Below, piece after piece: positions 1-12,246 of a DNA stretch of 64,000 nt. Every line of letters starts with the position of its first letter. Position 1 is the first letter of the stretch. Position numbers and translations under genes: made by a program. The DNA comes from Crocodylus rhombifer (lineage: Eukaryota > Chordata > Crocodylia > Crocodylidae): contig JAVSML010018932.1 of the NCBI GenBank assembly GCA_038503035.1, positions 62,001-126,000 on the forward strand, read 5' to 3'. The notes below the pieces were generated by a model, which ran no database searches, was not told the DNA's origin, and was given only the letters and a program-made list of their open reading frames with translations.

Positions 1-3000
1 TTTATTTTTGCTGTTGTCCCATTTGTAGTGAGAACTAATAACACTATGAAGGACTATCAACATCCATTCTGTCTCATGCATCTTTAACTCATTACCATTG
101 CTGAAGATTTATACAGAAATGTTGACAGAATGCAGTTTGATGTTCAGCTCTCAAGAGGTTAAGGGTTTTTTTTTTAGCCCAGACTGTTTAAAAAATTTTC
201 TTTTGACTTAATTGAGTAAATAACATTAAAGCTCTTAAGAAACATTAAACACAAAATCCCATTAAACTGCTTTGTAATGGCTGTTCTAGTTGAACTTCAT
301 TTTAAATCACTTAAAAGATGACAGTATGTTCCAGTGGTAGAGACCATTCTGAGAGTTATTTGTATGTTATTCGTGACTGTTATAGCCTTGCTGTATCACT
401 TTCAGCCTACACTAACTGAAGTGTTTAAGTCCACAGTCGCACATCTCCCCATCCAGTCTAACCACTTAAATGTCTAAGGGTCTACAGGTATCTTATGTTT
501 TCACCAACGAAGTTATTTAGCTATGTAATGCTTCCACTAAATATGGCACAGGCCCCAACAGGTTGGATGAGCAGAATATGTCAACATACATGTCATGTGA
601 CCCATTTAAGATTCACAAATTTGATGTCTCTGTGCCTAAATCTTCTGATGGACTAGATCTTATAGGTGTGCCCATAATATGCCTGATGTACATGGACAAT
701 GTGGAGTTAAACACAGACATAACAGCCCAGGCCACGAGGGGAAGACGTGGTAGTACTGCCATTAGCTTTTTGGTTAGAATGCACACCTAAGAAGTGGGAG
801 ATCTGGGTAAATGCCCATTTTCAACTCAAGTTCTGCATGGTCTGTGTGTGAAGGCCAAATCAGAATGATCACTTGGAATCAAAATAACTCATGAGAGTTG
901 TGGTTGTGAGATAAATTCCAGTACTGTGAGACGTGTTAAAAAAATGAGTTGGTGGTGTTGCTTGTGGAAGAATATAGGTGAGGTTATGCATTAATGAGTT
1001 ATTCCTTATGATAACACAGCAACATGAAAAAATATGTGTTTTGGACTAATGATTAAGAGATGTACTTTCTGTATACAAGAGTAGTACAATTTCAGTAAAT
1101 CCATTTTTAGAAAGAAACAATCTCTTATTATGATGCTTTCACTTTAATAAAGAATTCCCTATTTTCATAATGCATGCTATAATTTAGAGCATTTTCTCAT
1201 TAAATGTGAAGCTGATACAAATGGAGTGGGAGAAACATTGCTGTATGGAAATCTTTCTGCAGAGTTAAAACACTGTTCATGATACTAATCCTCCAAACCA
1301 AAATTTTTAATAAAAGTGGCTAGGGAAGTTTTAAGTGTTTATCCCCTTTTTTTCTTCTTTATAATATAAGAACAGCTTGAATTTATGTTTCACATGTTTG
1401 TGCATTTTTCTTTTTCTGTTTTTGTCTTTTTAGAAAGAAGAATCATGTTATTGGTTTTCTCACTCCTTCTTTCCCCTATATTTTCTAATACAGTTTGTAT
1501 ATAGATCAGGTCTATAACCAAACAGGATACTCAGTCTGAGGGAAGAGTGCCTTCACTGAGGCTTGCAGTGAACTAACTAACTGGTATAAATTAAAAAGAT
1601 TATTTTATCATTTTGTGGATATGCCCTCAGTTCCAGCTTTTGAGTCAAATATTTGCTATGCTTTGCGCTCATCAGCCAACCCTGAGGGGCCAATTACTGC
1701 ATTAGGCCATGGAGACTGAACCATGCCCAGTTCTCCTGGACAAAGTGTTCCCTCCTGCTTCCCCGTAAGGGTTCAAGCTTGTTGGCAGAGAAATATGTGT
1801 AGGCAGCTTGGTCTGTAGTTAAATCATCTTCAATCAGGGCTACTTAAGTCCAACACCTTTAACTGAAGTTAGTATTTACAGGTTTTTTATGTTTATATGC
1901 AAGATATTTATAAATATGTGAATTATCAGAAGTGAGGATTTAAATCTTGCACTTCTGAAACTCGAAGTGTGAGCCTTTATTGGCTAAGCCAGAAGACCAA
2001 GGTCTTTTTAGTTCATATGGTGCAGCAGATAGCTAAAATTAACAGAGGAGGACAGTGAAATGTGACTTGTTAATATGCTTTACATACTACAGCAACAGCA
2101 AAAAAAAGCATGTCTGAGTGGGTTGCATTTGCAAATAAGTAATGTAATTGAATGCTCCATGGATCTGCCCAGAGATAGGCTGTTATGACCCTAGAGCCAC
2201 TGGCAGATGTTCATTTAAAGGTACAGTGGGATCTGATCTGCAATCCTGGCTATTTTGCTTTGTGCCATGCACAGGAGGCATGCATGATTTTGGGGATCAG
2301 GGTTTTGGCCTACTTGCTAGTTCAGGGAACACCTGGGACTATAATCCTGGGCTCCCCCTGCACCATCAAGTTAAAAGCTGGGTGCTGGACAATCCGCTGA
2401 TTGCTGGCTGGGGCTGGAGCTGGTGTAAACCATACTAGGCCTATGCAGCATGAGCTATTGTCATGTTTCAAACTGACCTAGGCTTCACCTATGTAGCAGT
2501 GATGTAAGTTGAGCATGAACTGTAAACAGTGACTGATGAGGTGCATTAACATAACACAAGGAAGTGAAAAAGGGACTGGTGTAACCACATGTATTTAGAT
2601 GTAATTTTGCTATAATAGAAATATATTTATTAAGATTTGATAATTTGTAAAAAATGAAACAGCCTTGTTAGCAGCTTAGACCATAAACTAAGGTAAAGAA
2701 GAAACAGGCCAGACCTAAACAGCATTCCACAATGAAGAAGGAAAGGAGATAAGAAATCCTCTCTTTTACTTTCCCAAGGATATAAATCCTAAGTAATTGA
2801 TACCTTCCAAGTCCACAAGAGGTCTGGTTCAGTCCAGTTCCAAACATTTCCATGAAACAAAGACATTTTAATAAAAAACAATTGGAGACCATTTATTATG
2901 TAACCCAGGTGCACTCAGTTATGTGCTCCCCTCTCCAAACAGAAGAAATTGGTAGCTAGGCAGGAGTGCTGTAAGAGCGATGTGTAAATACAAATCAGTT

Positions 3001-3110
3001 CTCTCTATTCCTTATAGAATCAGTCCAGGAAAAGGAATGCTTAATTATATACAACTGTATTAATATTTATAGGGAACCCTCAAAAGATAAATGTAAATAT
3101 AAACATATAT
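1..3110. other. AT-rich DNA without a recognised gene
   Basis: No open frame here resembles a known protein and no repeat family could be assigned with confidence. A moderately GC-rich patch at about 2,150-2,440 holds overlapping short frames without recognisable domains. Ordinary non-coding vertebrate DNA is the simplest reading. Confidence 0.6.
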
Positions 3111-3133
3111 ATATGTGACTATAAACCTTATTT

Positions 3134-3170
<37 letters not shown>

Positions 3171-3171
3171 G
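3134..3171. repeat. (CT)n(AT)n compound microsatellite
   Basis: A run of about nine CT units passes directly into about ten AT units. Confidence 0.95.
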
Positions 3172-3179
3172 ATAGTTTA

Positions 3180-4507
3180 CCACCACCACAGGGACTTCAA
3201 ATAAGTTGCAGGTGAACAAATAACTTGCAGATAAGTAATAGGGAAGGGTCCCAGCAGGACACCAACATAGACCATACACTAAAAGTACTAATAAACAATA
3301 AACTTACAAAATATATGGCATAAGATCAGAAAATATAAGGCCCTCTCTTACAAAATATAAGGTGCATAAACATCAAAAATAGACTTGACTCTTTAAAAGT
3401 CCCCAAATCCCAGCTGTTTCTATGGCTTTGGCAGCATTCCAGTATCTAGTGAGAGGGGAAAACTTAATGTCCCTTGGGCCTTTCACAAACCCCAATGAAG
3501 CCTGTAAACTCAGAGGGGCACTCTCCCCCTTGGACCTCCCCTCCAGGAGCCCCTTACTAACCACAAGGAGTTACCCCTCCCCTGTGGGAATCCTTTCCCC
3601 CAGCACTTCATGACTCCAGGATCTAGAGTGAGTGGTCTTTGGCCTCTCAGGCACATTTTCCTCACTTGCAGGAGCCTCCTTTGACTCCTTCTGGGCCACT
3701 TGTTCACTTGGAGCCCTGAGCACCATCATGTGCTCCTGGGAGCTTTGTCTTCTGCTCAGGATTGGATGCCCAGGCCAGCTCATGCAAGAATGGGGATTGG
3801 TCCACTCCCAGACCCTTTGTGCAGCATTGTCTGCTCTGGGCTGCTGGCTCTGAGCCAAGGGGCCCAGACCTGAGGTACCACAAACGGCTCCCAAGGGCCT
3901 GATCCCTCCCACACTACTCTGTATCATGCTGTTGGCACTGACTGCCTGGCTGAATGCCAGAGGTTGAGTGGCTCTCAGGGTCTTTCTCCATGCACCAGGC
4001 TATGCACCATGTTCCTAGTCATATGCCAGGGGTTGCAGACCTGAGCCACCTTGAGTGGCTGCCAGGGTCCTGGTCCCTTCTGGAACCTCTGTGCAGTGCT
4101 GCCTGCACCAATGACATGTTCCTCAGCAGAGGGCTGGGGATGCAGCTGCTTGCTGCTCCCATCCAGCAAAGGGGGTCTTCAGGATCTTCAGGGCACTGCC
4201 TCTACCCTGCTGGCCAGGTTATGCCAGCTCTTCTTTGCCCATCCTCTTCTCTGTCCCTCAATGCAGCTGTCTATGTGCCAGGCATGCTGCTTTTTTTCAT
4301 ACCCTCTGAGGGCTCCGCCCCTGGATTGCAAGTGAACCAGTCAATTTGAAGCAAGCTGCAGACTTCAGCCAGGTCCAGGTTTTCTGCCTCACCCTAGGTA
4401 GAGGTAGGGCAAGCTCCTCCCCAGAAATTGCCTGATTGATGGAAGGGCTCCACCAATCACACTGAAGATTTTCTGAGCCTGGATGTGCTATCAGTAAGCC
4501 TGCCACA
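3180..4507 (-). mobile_element. Possible decayed LTR-like element
   Basis: This GC-rich block resembles the solo LTRs found elsewhere in the window. On the minus strand it would start at 4,507 with TGTGGCAGG, the same opening as the LTR at 54,385. It contains direct subrepeats around 3,957 and 4,050 that share 'ttgagtggct' and 'cagggtc', recalling the internal minisatellites of the other LTRs. I could not find a matching terminus or target duplication at the 3,180 end, so this is a weak call; unrelated GC-rich DNA is the alternative. Confidence 0.28.
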
Positions 4508-4661
4508 ATTAGAATATGAAAACTAGCCATCTATAATTATTGGGCTGAAGGAAATGTTGATCTTCTCTGAAGCTCAGCAAAAAAGAGAAACCAAACTCAG
4601 TGAAAATCCCCAGGGGAACAGAGAAGCCTGGCTAGAAGACTTGTCTCTCCCTTAAATCTGA

Positions 4662-5682
4662 GGCTATATAAGAGAGTGATAGTAGACAGGTCAGTATTGA
4701 CCTGGAAGGATGTGGGTAGTGGAGTTCCACAGGGTTCGGTCCTTGGACCTGTACTCTTCAATATATTCATCAGTGACTTGGATGTGGTTGTGAAGTGTAC
4801 TCTGTCCAAGTTTGTGGGAGATACTAAATTGTGGGGTGAAATGTACACTCCGGAGGGTAGGCAATTATTGCAGGCAGACCTGTACAGTTTAGAAAAGCGG
4901 ACAGTACACAATAGGATTCAGTACAACAAGGACAAGTGCACAGTGCTGCACCTAGGGCGTGAAAATACCTACTGGCTGGGAAGTGACCCTCTCAGCAGCA
5001 TAGAAGCAGAAAGGGGTCTCGGAGTCATAGTGGACTCCAAGATGAACATGAGTCATCAGTGTGACAAAATCATCAGCAAAGCTAATTGTACTTTATCATG
5101 CATCAGCAGTTGCATGACAAATAGAACCAAGGAGGTGATACTTCCCCTCTATGCAGCATTGGTCATACCACAGTTGAAGTACTACATTGAGTTTTGGGTG
5201 CCATACTTCAAGAAGGATGTTGATAGACTTGAGATGGTCCAAAGGCGGGCCACTCATATGGTTAGGGGCTTACAGGCCAAGCCCTATGAGGAGAGACTGA
5301 GGGACCTAGACCTCTTCAGCCTCCACAAGAGAAGGCTGAGAGGTGATCTTGTGGTTGCCTACAAATTAATTTGGGGGATGCACCAAGGGATAGGAGATGC
5401 TCTGTTCACCAGGGTGCCTCTTGGGGTAACAAGGAAAAATGGTCACAAACTGACAGAGCAGATTTAGGCTAGATATCACGTAAAACTTCTTCACGGTAAT
5501 GGTGGCCAAAATGTGGAATGGGCTTTCAAGGGAGGTGGTGCTCTCCCCTACCTTGGAGCTCTTTAAGAGTAGTCTGGATAGGCATCTGGCTGGGGCTATC
5601 CAATCCCAGCACTCTTTCCTACCTAGGCAGCACATTGGACTTGATGATCTATTGACGTCCCTTCATCTATGAATCTATAAGC
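4662..5682 (+). mobile_element. CR1 LINE, 5'-truncated
   Basis: A 5'-truncated CR1 non-LTR retrotransposon. It opens in the middle of the RT palm, runs through the thumb and C-terminal region of ORF2 and ends in the short 3' UTR with the CR1-type tail 'catctatgaatctat'. CR1 copies characteristically lack poly(A) and are truncated at the 5' end, as here. Beyond the first stop at 5,467 the expected RFRLDI-type continuation is readable in another frame but soon meets a stop, so the copy is dead. Confidence 0.93.
4676..5467 (+). pseudogene. CR1 ORF2 reverse transcriptase fragment (inactive)
   Basis: A 263-residue open frame covers the C-terminal half of CR1 ORF2. Visible landmarks are SGVPQGSVLGP (residues about 15-25), the position of the catalytic FADD box (residues 46-49), VIVDSKMNMSHQC, and the EERLRDLDLFSLHKRRLRGD block near the C terminus. 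The catalytic box reads FVGD: the alanine has become valine and the first aspartate glycine, so one metal-binding acidic residue of the RT active site is missing. The apparent methionine start is incidental, since the frame is cut by the 5' truncation. Nothing suggests host use. Confidence 0.9.
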
Positions 5683-6018
5683 ATTGTTTTTATTGATACA
5701 AATAAGTCTTTGTTGTTGCATATCCTAATAAAGCTTTAGAGTTGTGAATGAAGTGGTCTCACTGGTTAGTAGTTTCACTCTCACCCACAGTTAAAATTTG
5801 GAGTAACATGGGCTGGAACCAGATTCTGGAGTACACCTCCAATGTGGTCCCCACCTTGGAGATAATCTGCTGCTTGTCACAATCCCACACTCAATATCTC
5901 CAGCTGAGCTGCCAGCAGTGGGAGAGCAGAGTATCCTGGTGGTGGGATACAAAGGACTTTTACACACTGTGGCATATGGTGACCCCAGATTGGAGAGCAG
6001 CAGCTGGGCTGCACACAC

Positions 6019-6304
6019 AAGGCATTTATACACATATTTTATTTCCAGCCACATGCCAGAGATCTGACTTTTGAGCAAACTCGATGAATCTGCATGACAG
6101 CTGAAGTGAACTGCATCAGTGCACAGAAAATGGTGGCTGTACACTTTTGAAGCACCTGAAAGCTGTGTTAGTACAAAAGCACACCATAGGTATTTTCTCA
6201 GCCCTGTTGCACATTTCATCACTTAAATAACTGCATGCAATGCCGTGCACAGTGCTTTTCAAGGTCCTTGGCACTGCAATGCATATATGTGTGAAAATGT
6301 CCAC
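6019..6304. mobile_element. Palindromic MITE-like element, copy 1
   Basis: The ends form imperfect terminal inverted repeats: GGCATTTATACACATAT on the left, and GGACATTTTCACACATAT when the right end is read in reverse. A central imperfect palindrome (arms about 6,118-6,152 and 6,174-6,206) is built around 'agaaaatggtggctgt' and its complement. The same plan recurs at 13,976-14,338 and 23,617-23,893. No coding capacity; probably a non-autonomous DNA transposon, hAT-like by its terminal style. The target duplication is not clear. Confidence 0.6.
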
Positions 6305-6317
6305 AGTTTTCAAAGGT

Positions 6318-6376
6318 CTGGGGAGATCTTTAAAAACCTGAGGAGACACTTAAAAAAACTTGAGGAGACACTACCT
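6318..6376 (+). repeat. Short tandem repeat, period about 22 bp
   Basis: Two to three imperfect copies of a unit around 'gaggagacacttaaaaaa' lie between the palindromic MITE and the next CR1. Confidence 0.7.
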
Positions 6377-8375
6377 CCATGCCCAAGGGGTGACAGTTTC
6401 AGTGAGAATCAAAGGGGGAAAGAGTGCTCAAAAGCCTCCTGGTTCACAAAGGCATTCAGGAATGACTGAAAGCCAAAAAGGAGGCGTACACCCAGTGGAA
6501 GGGAGGGGCTGTCACCAAAAAGGAGTATGCCTCCATTGCTCGAGTATGTAGGAGAGCTGTTAGGAAAGCTAGGGCAGATACGGAACTAGGATCAAGGACC
6601 AAAAAAAGGCCTTTTTTAAATACATAGGGAGTATGCAGAAGGCACCGGGTAATGTGAGGCCCCTGCAGGATATTCCTGGCAATCTGGTGGTTGCACCAGA
6701 GGAAAAGGCAGACCTTTTAAACAATTTCTTTGCCTCCATTTTTTTTTGTGCAGGGACCAGGACTCTCCCACCAAGATTCAGAATGGACTCAGGAGAGAAT
6801 CTGCCAGGCTTAGGGTCAGGGAGGACCGAGTTAGGGAACTTCTGGAGGGGCTGGATGTGTTCAAATCAGCAGGTCCAGATGCTCTCCACCACAGTATTCT
6901 GAGGGAATTGGCAGGGGTTATTGCAGGGCTCCTGGCACAGCTTTATGAGCACTTGTGGTGCTCTAGCCAGGTGACAGAAGACTGGAAGAAGGTCAATGTG
7001 GTCCCCATTTTCAAAAAAGGGAGGAGAGAGGACCCGGGCAACTATAGGCCCGTTAGTCTTACTTCAATCTTGGGGAAGGTCTTTGAGAAAATTATCCAGG
7101 AGCACATCTGTGAAGGACAAGCAGGGTGGATGATGCTCAGGGCAGCCAGCATGGGTTCATTCGGGACAGGTCCTGTCAGACCAACCTGATAGCCTTCTAT
7201 GATCTGGTGACAAAATCATTGGATGCAGGTATCATGGTGGATGTAGTCTTTCTGGACTTCAGGAAGGCCTTTGACACTTTCTCCCTCTCCATTCTCATTA
7301 AAAAGCTAGGAGACTGTGGCATTGATGCCTACACAGTCAGATGGGTTGCAAATTGGTTAGGGGGCTGCACCCAGAGAGTGGTGGTGGACGGGCTATATTT
7401 GACCTGGAGGGATGTGAGCAGTGGAGTCCCCCAGGGCTCGGTCCTTGGGCCCGTACCATTCAATTTCATTATTAGCGACTTGGAGGAGGGAGTGAAAAGC
7501 ACCCTGTTCAAATTTGCTGATGACACCAAGATTTGGGGCAAGGTGTGCATGCTAGAAGGTGGGGACAGGATACAACTAGACCTGGACTGGTTACAGGGGT
7601 GGGCAAATGAGAATAGGATAGGATTCAATACTGGCAAGTGCAGGGTACTGCACTTTGGCAGTAAGAACCAGCAACATGCCTATAGGCTGGGGAACTCCCT
7701 TCTCAAAAGCACAGTGGCAGAAAGAGATCTTGGAGTCATTATTGATTCCAAAATGAACATGGGCCGCCAATGTGAGGACATGGTCAGTAAGGCTAACCAC
7801 ACCTTATCATGCATCCACAGAAGCATCACAAGCAGGGCCAAGGAGGTGTTCCCCCGCACCTCTATTTGACACTGGTCAGGCCACAGTTGGAGTATTGTGT
7901 CCAATTGTGGGTGCCACACTTTAGGAGGAATGTGGCCAGCATCAAGAAGGGACAGCAGGGCAGACCCTATGAAGAGAGGCTATGGAACTTGAACCTGTTC
8001 AGCCTTCACAAGAGAAGGCTGAGAGGGGACCTGGTCACCATCTATAAACTTACTTGGGGGGACCAGTGGGGAATAGGAGAGATCCTGTTCTGCTGAGCAC
8101 CTCCTGGACTAACAAGGAATAATGGCCATAAGTTGTTTGAGAGTAGGTTCAGGCTAGACATTAGGAGGCACTACTTCACAGTCAGGGTGGCTAGGATCTG
8201 GAACCAACTTCCAAGGGAAGTGGTACTGGCTCCTACCTTAGGGGTCTTTAAGAGGAGGCTTGATAATTACCTAGCTGGGGTCATATGAGCCCAATACAAT
8301 TTTCTCCTGCCCAGGGCAGGGGTGGGGGTCTGACTTGATGACCTACTTAGGTCCCTTCCGACCATACATCTATGA
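6377..8375 (+). mobile_element. CR1 LINE, about 2 kb, most of RT
   Basis: The longest CR1 copy in the window. It begins in the linker between the endonuclease and RT domains of ORF2 (an NNFFASIF motif near 6,720), continues through the full RT domain, thumb and C-terminal region, and ends with the tail 'catctatgaa' near 8,373. Reading requires several frame changes, with a small deletion near 7,940 where the usual ERVQRRATR block is mostly missing. It is therefore an inactive, moderately old insertion lacking most of the endonuclease and all of ORF1. Confidence 0.93.
6746..8096 (+). pseudogene. CR1 ORF2 reverse transcriptase, frameshifted
   Basis: Three overlapping frames (6,746-7,189; 7,126-7,869; 7,809-8,096) together give an almost complete CR1 RT. 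The first carries NVVPIFKKGRREDPGNYRPV, the fingers region. The second has QHGF, the palm motif FLDFRKAFDT with its catalytic aspartate, SGVPQGSVLGP, and an intact FADD box at 7,513-7,524. The third has RPQLEYCVQLW and EERLWNLNLFSLHKRRLRGD. Unlike the copy at 4,676, the catalytic residues survive here, but at least two frameshifts prevent translation. It is recorded as broken and no repaired product is implied. Confidence 0.92.
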
Positions 8376-8514
8376 AGCTATGCTTCTGGTTCACTTCTGG
8401 GTCTGCTGCCGACCATACTGTGGACACTCCCCCCCAACTCTTATGGGATTCTCTGTCCATCCCACCATCACAGCCTTCACAAGCTACCTGGTACCTTGAG
8501 GTATGTAGAAAAAA

Positions 8515-8712
8515 AAATTAAAGCTGTGTCTATATCCAAATTGCCAAATCATTCCAAATCTCTCCGAATTGATTCAGAGGGTTTCAATTAGATTCGGAGA
8601 CATTAAAGTCGATTTGGATTTGGAGTCCATTTGGATTTGGAGATTCAGCCACCGAATTGGAATGAACCTCCACTGAATCGAGTTAGGGACCAAAGCTTCA
8701 CACAGCCCTACT
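8515..8712. repeat. 'gaattgattc'-type palindromic repeat
   Basis: Short palindromic words made from ccgaattgattc, gattcggaga and gatttggatttgg recur in both orientations over about 200 bp. The right end reads TAGGGCTGTGTGAAGC on the minus strand. A partial counterpart, 'aaagctgtgtctatatcc', is seen at the left. This suggests a small non-autonomous DNA element; no protein capacity. Confidence 0.45.
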
Positions 8713-8934
8713 GGATACTATTACATATTTCAGCATATTTATTTTGCTGACAAATGGATTCTCCTAGTTTCCCAATGTTTGCCCACAAAATCTTCTGATT
8801 TTCTACGGGGCCCAGATACACTCTACATTAAAAGTTTGCCTGGAGTATTTATAGGCATTCTGCAATAGCTGAGTGCATCAGTTTTTAATGTATGTAACCT
8901 AACAACATCTATGCATCTATTATAGACTGAGAAC

Positions 8935-9040
8935 TGAGGGATAGAAAGACCAAGCATTGACAGTGGAATTTAATATGAGCCTCCAGAATCCAAAGGTAGA
9001 TCCCTAATCACTGCACCATCCTTCCACTGAACACAAATAA
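8935..9040 (-). repeat. tRNA-derived SINE remnant (MIR-like)
   Basis: On the minus strand, 'ggtgcagtgattaggg' resembles a pol III A box followed by a SINE body, and 'tctttctatccctcag' resembles the conserved MIR/CORE-SINE tail region. It is old and diverged. Confidence 0.35.
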
Positions 9041-10562
9041 TAAAAGAGAGGGAAGTGTGACCTACCTTGTTCATAGCAAGCAATAATGTTATTTCATCAA
9101 AGTCAAAACCAAAGTAAAGGTTTAGAAGTCACTGCCTCAGAAATGGAGATTTAGATCCTCCCCCACCATAATGAGTCTTGCTGCTGCATATCAACAAAAT
9201 TAATAGAAGGTTAGGTGTATGAAATAGTAAAGCCTGTGAAACAATGAGATTTTTCCAAGAAATCTATTGTTAATTTTATGCATAATTGATGGAAGTCAGA
9301 GAGAGCCTTATCAAAATAAATGCCAAAATCTTGCAGGGCTTGGTATGAGTACATTATTGCTAGTCATAAGAGGAAAACAGGCTCTGAGATAGCTTGGAAC
9401 TAGAAGAGAAAATACAAATGTCACTGCTTTCATTTTTATATCTTGATAAAATCTGAAATGATCATATTTTGAACATCTGCACAATTAACTGAATGGCATC
9501 TCATTCTGGCATTTCAAGCTAGTGGAACATATTTTATGAGCTAAGCTTGGCAAAATAAAATTACTCCTACCCCTCCCTAATTTGACCCCTGTGAATAAAA
9601 GTGTAATGAAGCACTTTCTTTTGAAGTAGCAGGAAATGAGCACTTAAATCTAAAGAAAAATGTGTGGCAGCTTATACTTTTTTCCCTTGAAAATAAACCC
9701 TGTGCATAGCAGCTTTGGTGACTACTTTTGAAATAAATGGGTTTAAAAGATTTAGGAAACTCCATAGCTTCCAGTGAATGCTTTTGACTTTTGTAATGTT
9801 GCCCCTATATCACTTTCCTTCCAATGTCAGTTTTAAGTTCCTTTCAAGTATGTTGTTTTATGTGCTAGACTAGATTGGGGGAGGGGGCTAGGGGTGTTCC
9901 CTATTAGAAGAATAATACCGTTCTTCCTGTTAATATGATCAAATATCATGGGGAGAGAGTGGGGGTTGAGATAAAAGGGGGAAAAAACACCATTCTACTT
10001 GGAACTTATATTCTGCATGTTCTCTCACTAAAGACTGTGAAGAGCTCCATAAATGTTGAATTAATGTATTTTCACTTTATGCCTTTTTATTGTTAGTTTT
10101 CTTTATTTGCCCTAAAAATATAGACAGATGTATCACTGCACATTATACACATTAATTATTTGATGTGTTATAGCAAGGAACTCTTTCCTTCCTGCTAAAT
10201 TACCTCTATTTTTTCTAAATCTCTCAGCTATATAAAATATTTGCAAACAGCGGGGAAATTAAGATGATAATGCATCTCACAGGTAGTGCATGTGTTTATT
10301 AGTGAACTGTGCACTTTTCCTTATTTAATAAATAAGACATTTTAAAATAGTGAATTTCTTAAGAGGAGTAGCTCTTTCTAGTTGATTATTCACATAGCTA
10401 CATAATCCAAAAAACCTCTAGAGACAGAACAGTGCAAAAAGAGAGACTCCAAAAATGTTCTGAAATATGTGCTGAAAGGTTTTCAATTTTTCTCAAATTA
10501 TTTTATGAAAAATCTAGCCATTGCAGGATTTTTTTAAAATAGGGACACTTGTACATGTGACG
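9041..10562. other. No recognised feature
   Basis: AT-rich DNA. The short frames present carry no recognisable domain, and I see no repeat family. Confidence 0.6.
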
Positions 10563-11446
10563 GTCATCATGGTGTACACATAACAAAAATGTCACTTGTG
10601 TGGCTTAATCGCATCACACATTACACATGGACCAGTTTGGGGGGTTCTAGATGAGTTTGTATCATTGCAAATTAAACTACATACAGATGTAGTTTAGTTT
10701 GCAATGTTGCAAATTGCAATGATGCAGCTGTCAGCTTATCCCACAACCATGGGAGAGGTGGACAGGCTCCACAGAAAAAAAGGAACAGACCCCTCACCAC
10801 TTCTGCTTTCAGCAGGTGCCTGTTGAAGGCAGAAGCAGTGAGACACCTTATCCTTTCTTTTTTTTCCTTTTGGCAGAGCCTACCCACCTCTCTCACAGTT
10901 GGGGTGCAAGCTGCTGGTGGTCTGAGCATCCCCTAGGCTGCAGGGAGCCCTGATCCTTCCCTCCATGGTGGCAGTACCTCCTGGAGCTGGCTGGGTGTGC
11001 TGTTAGGGGACCAGGTGTTGCCCCAGTTTGGAGGCAGCACCCAGCCTGATCCAATGATTTCTGGAGCCCACCCACTTAAATTCTCTGGGCACTGCTCCCT
11101 GGGAGAGGTCAGGGAACAGTTGGATTGGACATGGTGCTGTCTCTGAGCTACAGCAGCACCCAGCCTGCTAGCAGCTGACCTGGGCAACCTCGGGGGTGCC
11201 ACCACTATGGAGTGGAGGAGTAGGGACCCACAAGTTCAGAGGCTGCTCAGTCTACCAGTAGCTTGCTCTTCAGTTGCATGCAGGCTCCAGCTCTGAGAGG
11301 GGGAAAAAAAGGATCAGGCCTGTTGCAATAACACGATGGAAAAAAATAATACAGTGGGTTTCAATTAAAAATCCATTGCTTCAACTTAGGAGACATAGAA
11401 TAAAACCCTGAGGATAAAAGCCGCATCATGTGTACACCTTAGATGT
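10563..11446. mobile_element. Candidate non-autonomous DNA transposon with TIRs
   Basis: The left end contains CATCATGGTGTACACAT and the right end, read in reverse, CATCTAAGGTGTACACAT. The interior is GC-rich, non-coding and unlike the flanks. The TIR style matches the 'GCATCTACACATGTG' ends of the other MITEs here. No convincing 8-bp duplication was found, so the boundaries may be off by several bases. Confidence 0.45.
10664..10705. repeat. Near-perfect hairpin, 19-bp arms, 4-nt loop
   Basis: ATTGCAAATTAAACTACAT (10,664-10,682) is followed after ACAG by ATGTAGTTTAGTTTGCAAT (10,687-10,705). The arms are complementary except for one position. Confidence 0.9.
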
Positions 11447-12246
11447 CTAGACTTAAGCTTTGGACTGACATTTTGTCAGTTAAGAGGTCTAATTTTTAGA
11501 AGTATTGTATTGAGTATCTAAACTTTTGAGGAATTGGATAACTTAACTGACTGCCTAAAAATGGAATTACATCTATTTTAAGATCCCCTTTTAAAATGGA
11601 ATCATATGTTTACAAAGCAGCACATAGGTGATTAACTTATACATGTGATGGACGATGACGTTTATTGTAATATTTATGTTAATTGTGTGTTCCTTTTGTA
11701 TTAATGTTGTGTGCTTCAGTTTCCCCATAAAGCTAGTACATAGGAAAGGAATGGTTAAAGAGGCAGTAAAGTAAGAAATTCACCTTTTGTGTGTGTTAAA
11801 ACAAGATGGACCTCCAGTATCCACAGTATTGAATAGCTTTGACACAAACAAAGGGTGAGATTACATATAACAATTAGCTCCTATTTAGAGCACTTTAAAA
11901 CTTAATTCTGTCATATTCAAGCTTCTTAACAAGTTCTAAGTGCCCTCTAGGGCTCTTAAAGGGTGAGATTAGAAGTTACAATTAAACCCCATTAAGGCCA
12001 CCTAAAGCGTGGAGGCTCACACTTTCACACTTGTTAAAAAGTGATAGTTTCCCTCTATGTGTATTAATGTTATGCCTTTTAGAGTGAAGGTTATCATTAG
12101 GTATGCTAACCAGCTCAACTGAGCCTAATTTCTAGTTTTCACAGGAGATCAAACAACCAATCACAGTCCTCCAGTGTCCCAGGATGCACTGCTTCCAGGT
12201 TGATTAGCTTTCTTACTGGACTTAATGGTTCATCCTCCTTCCCCCC
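11447..12246. other. No gene; short direct repeat 108 bp apart
   Basis: The only structure seen is an exact direct repeat of aaagggtgagatta at 11,850 and 11,958, each followed by a similar 'acaatta' stretch. It may be part of an old element. Confidence 0.5.

Noticed and set aside
563..790. 75-residue plus-strand frame
   Set aside because: Length is within chance expectation, with no recognised motif or supporting signals.
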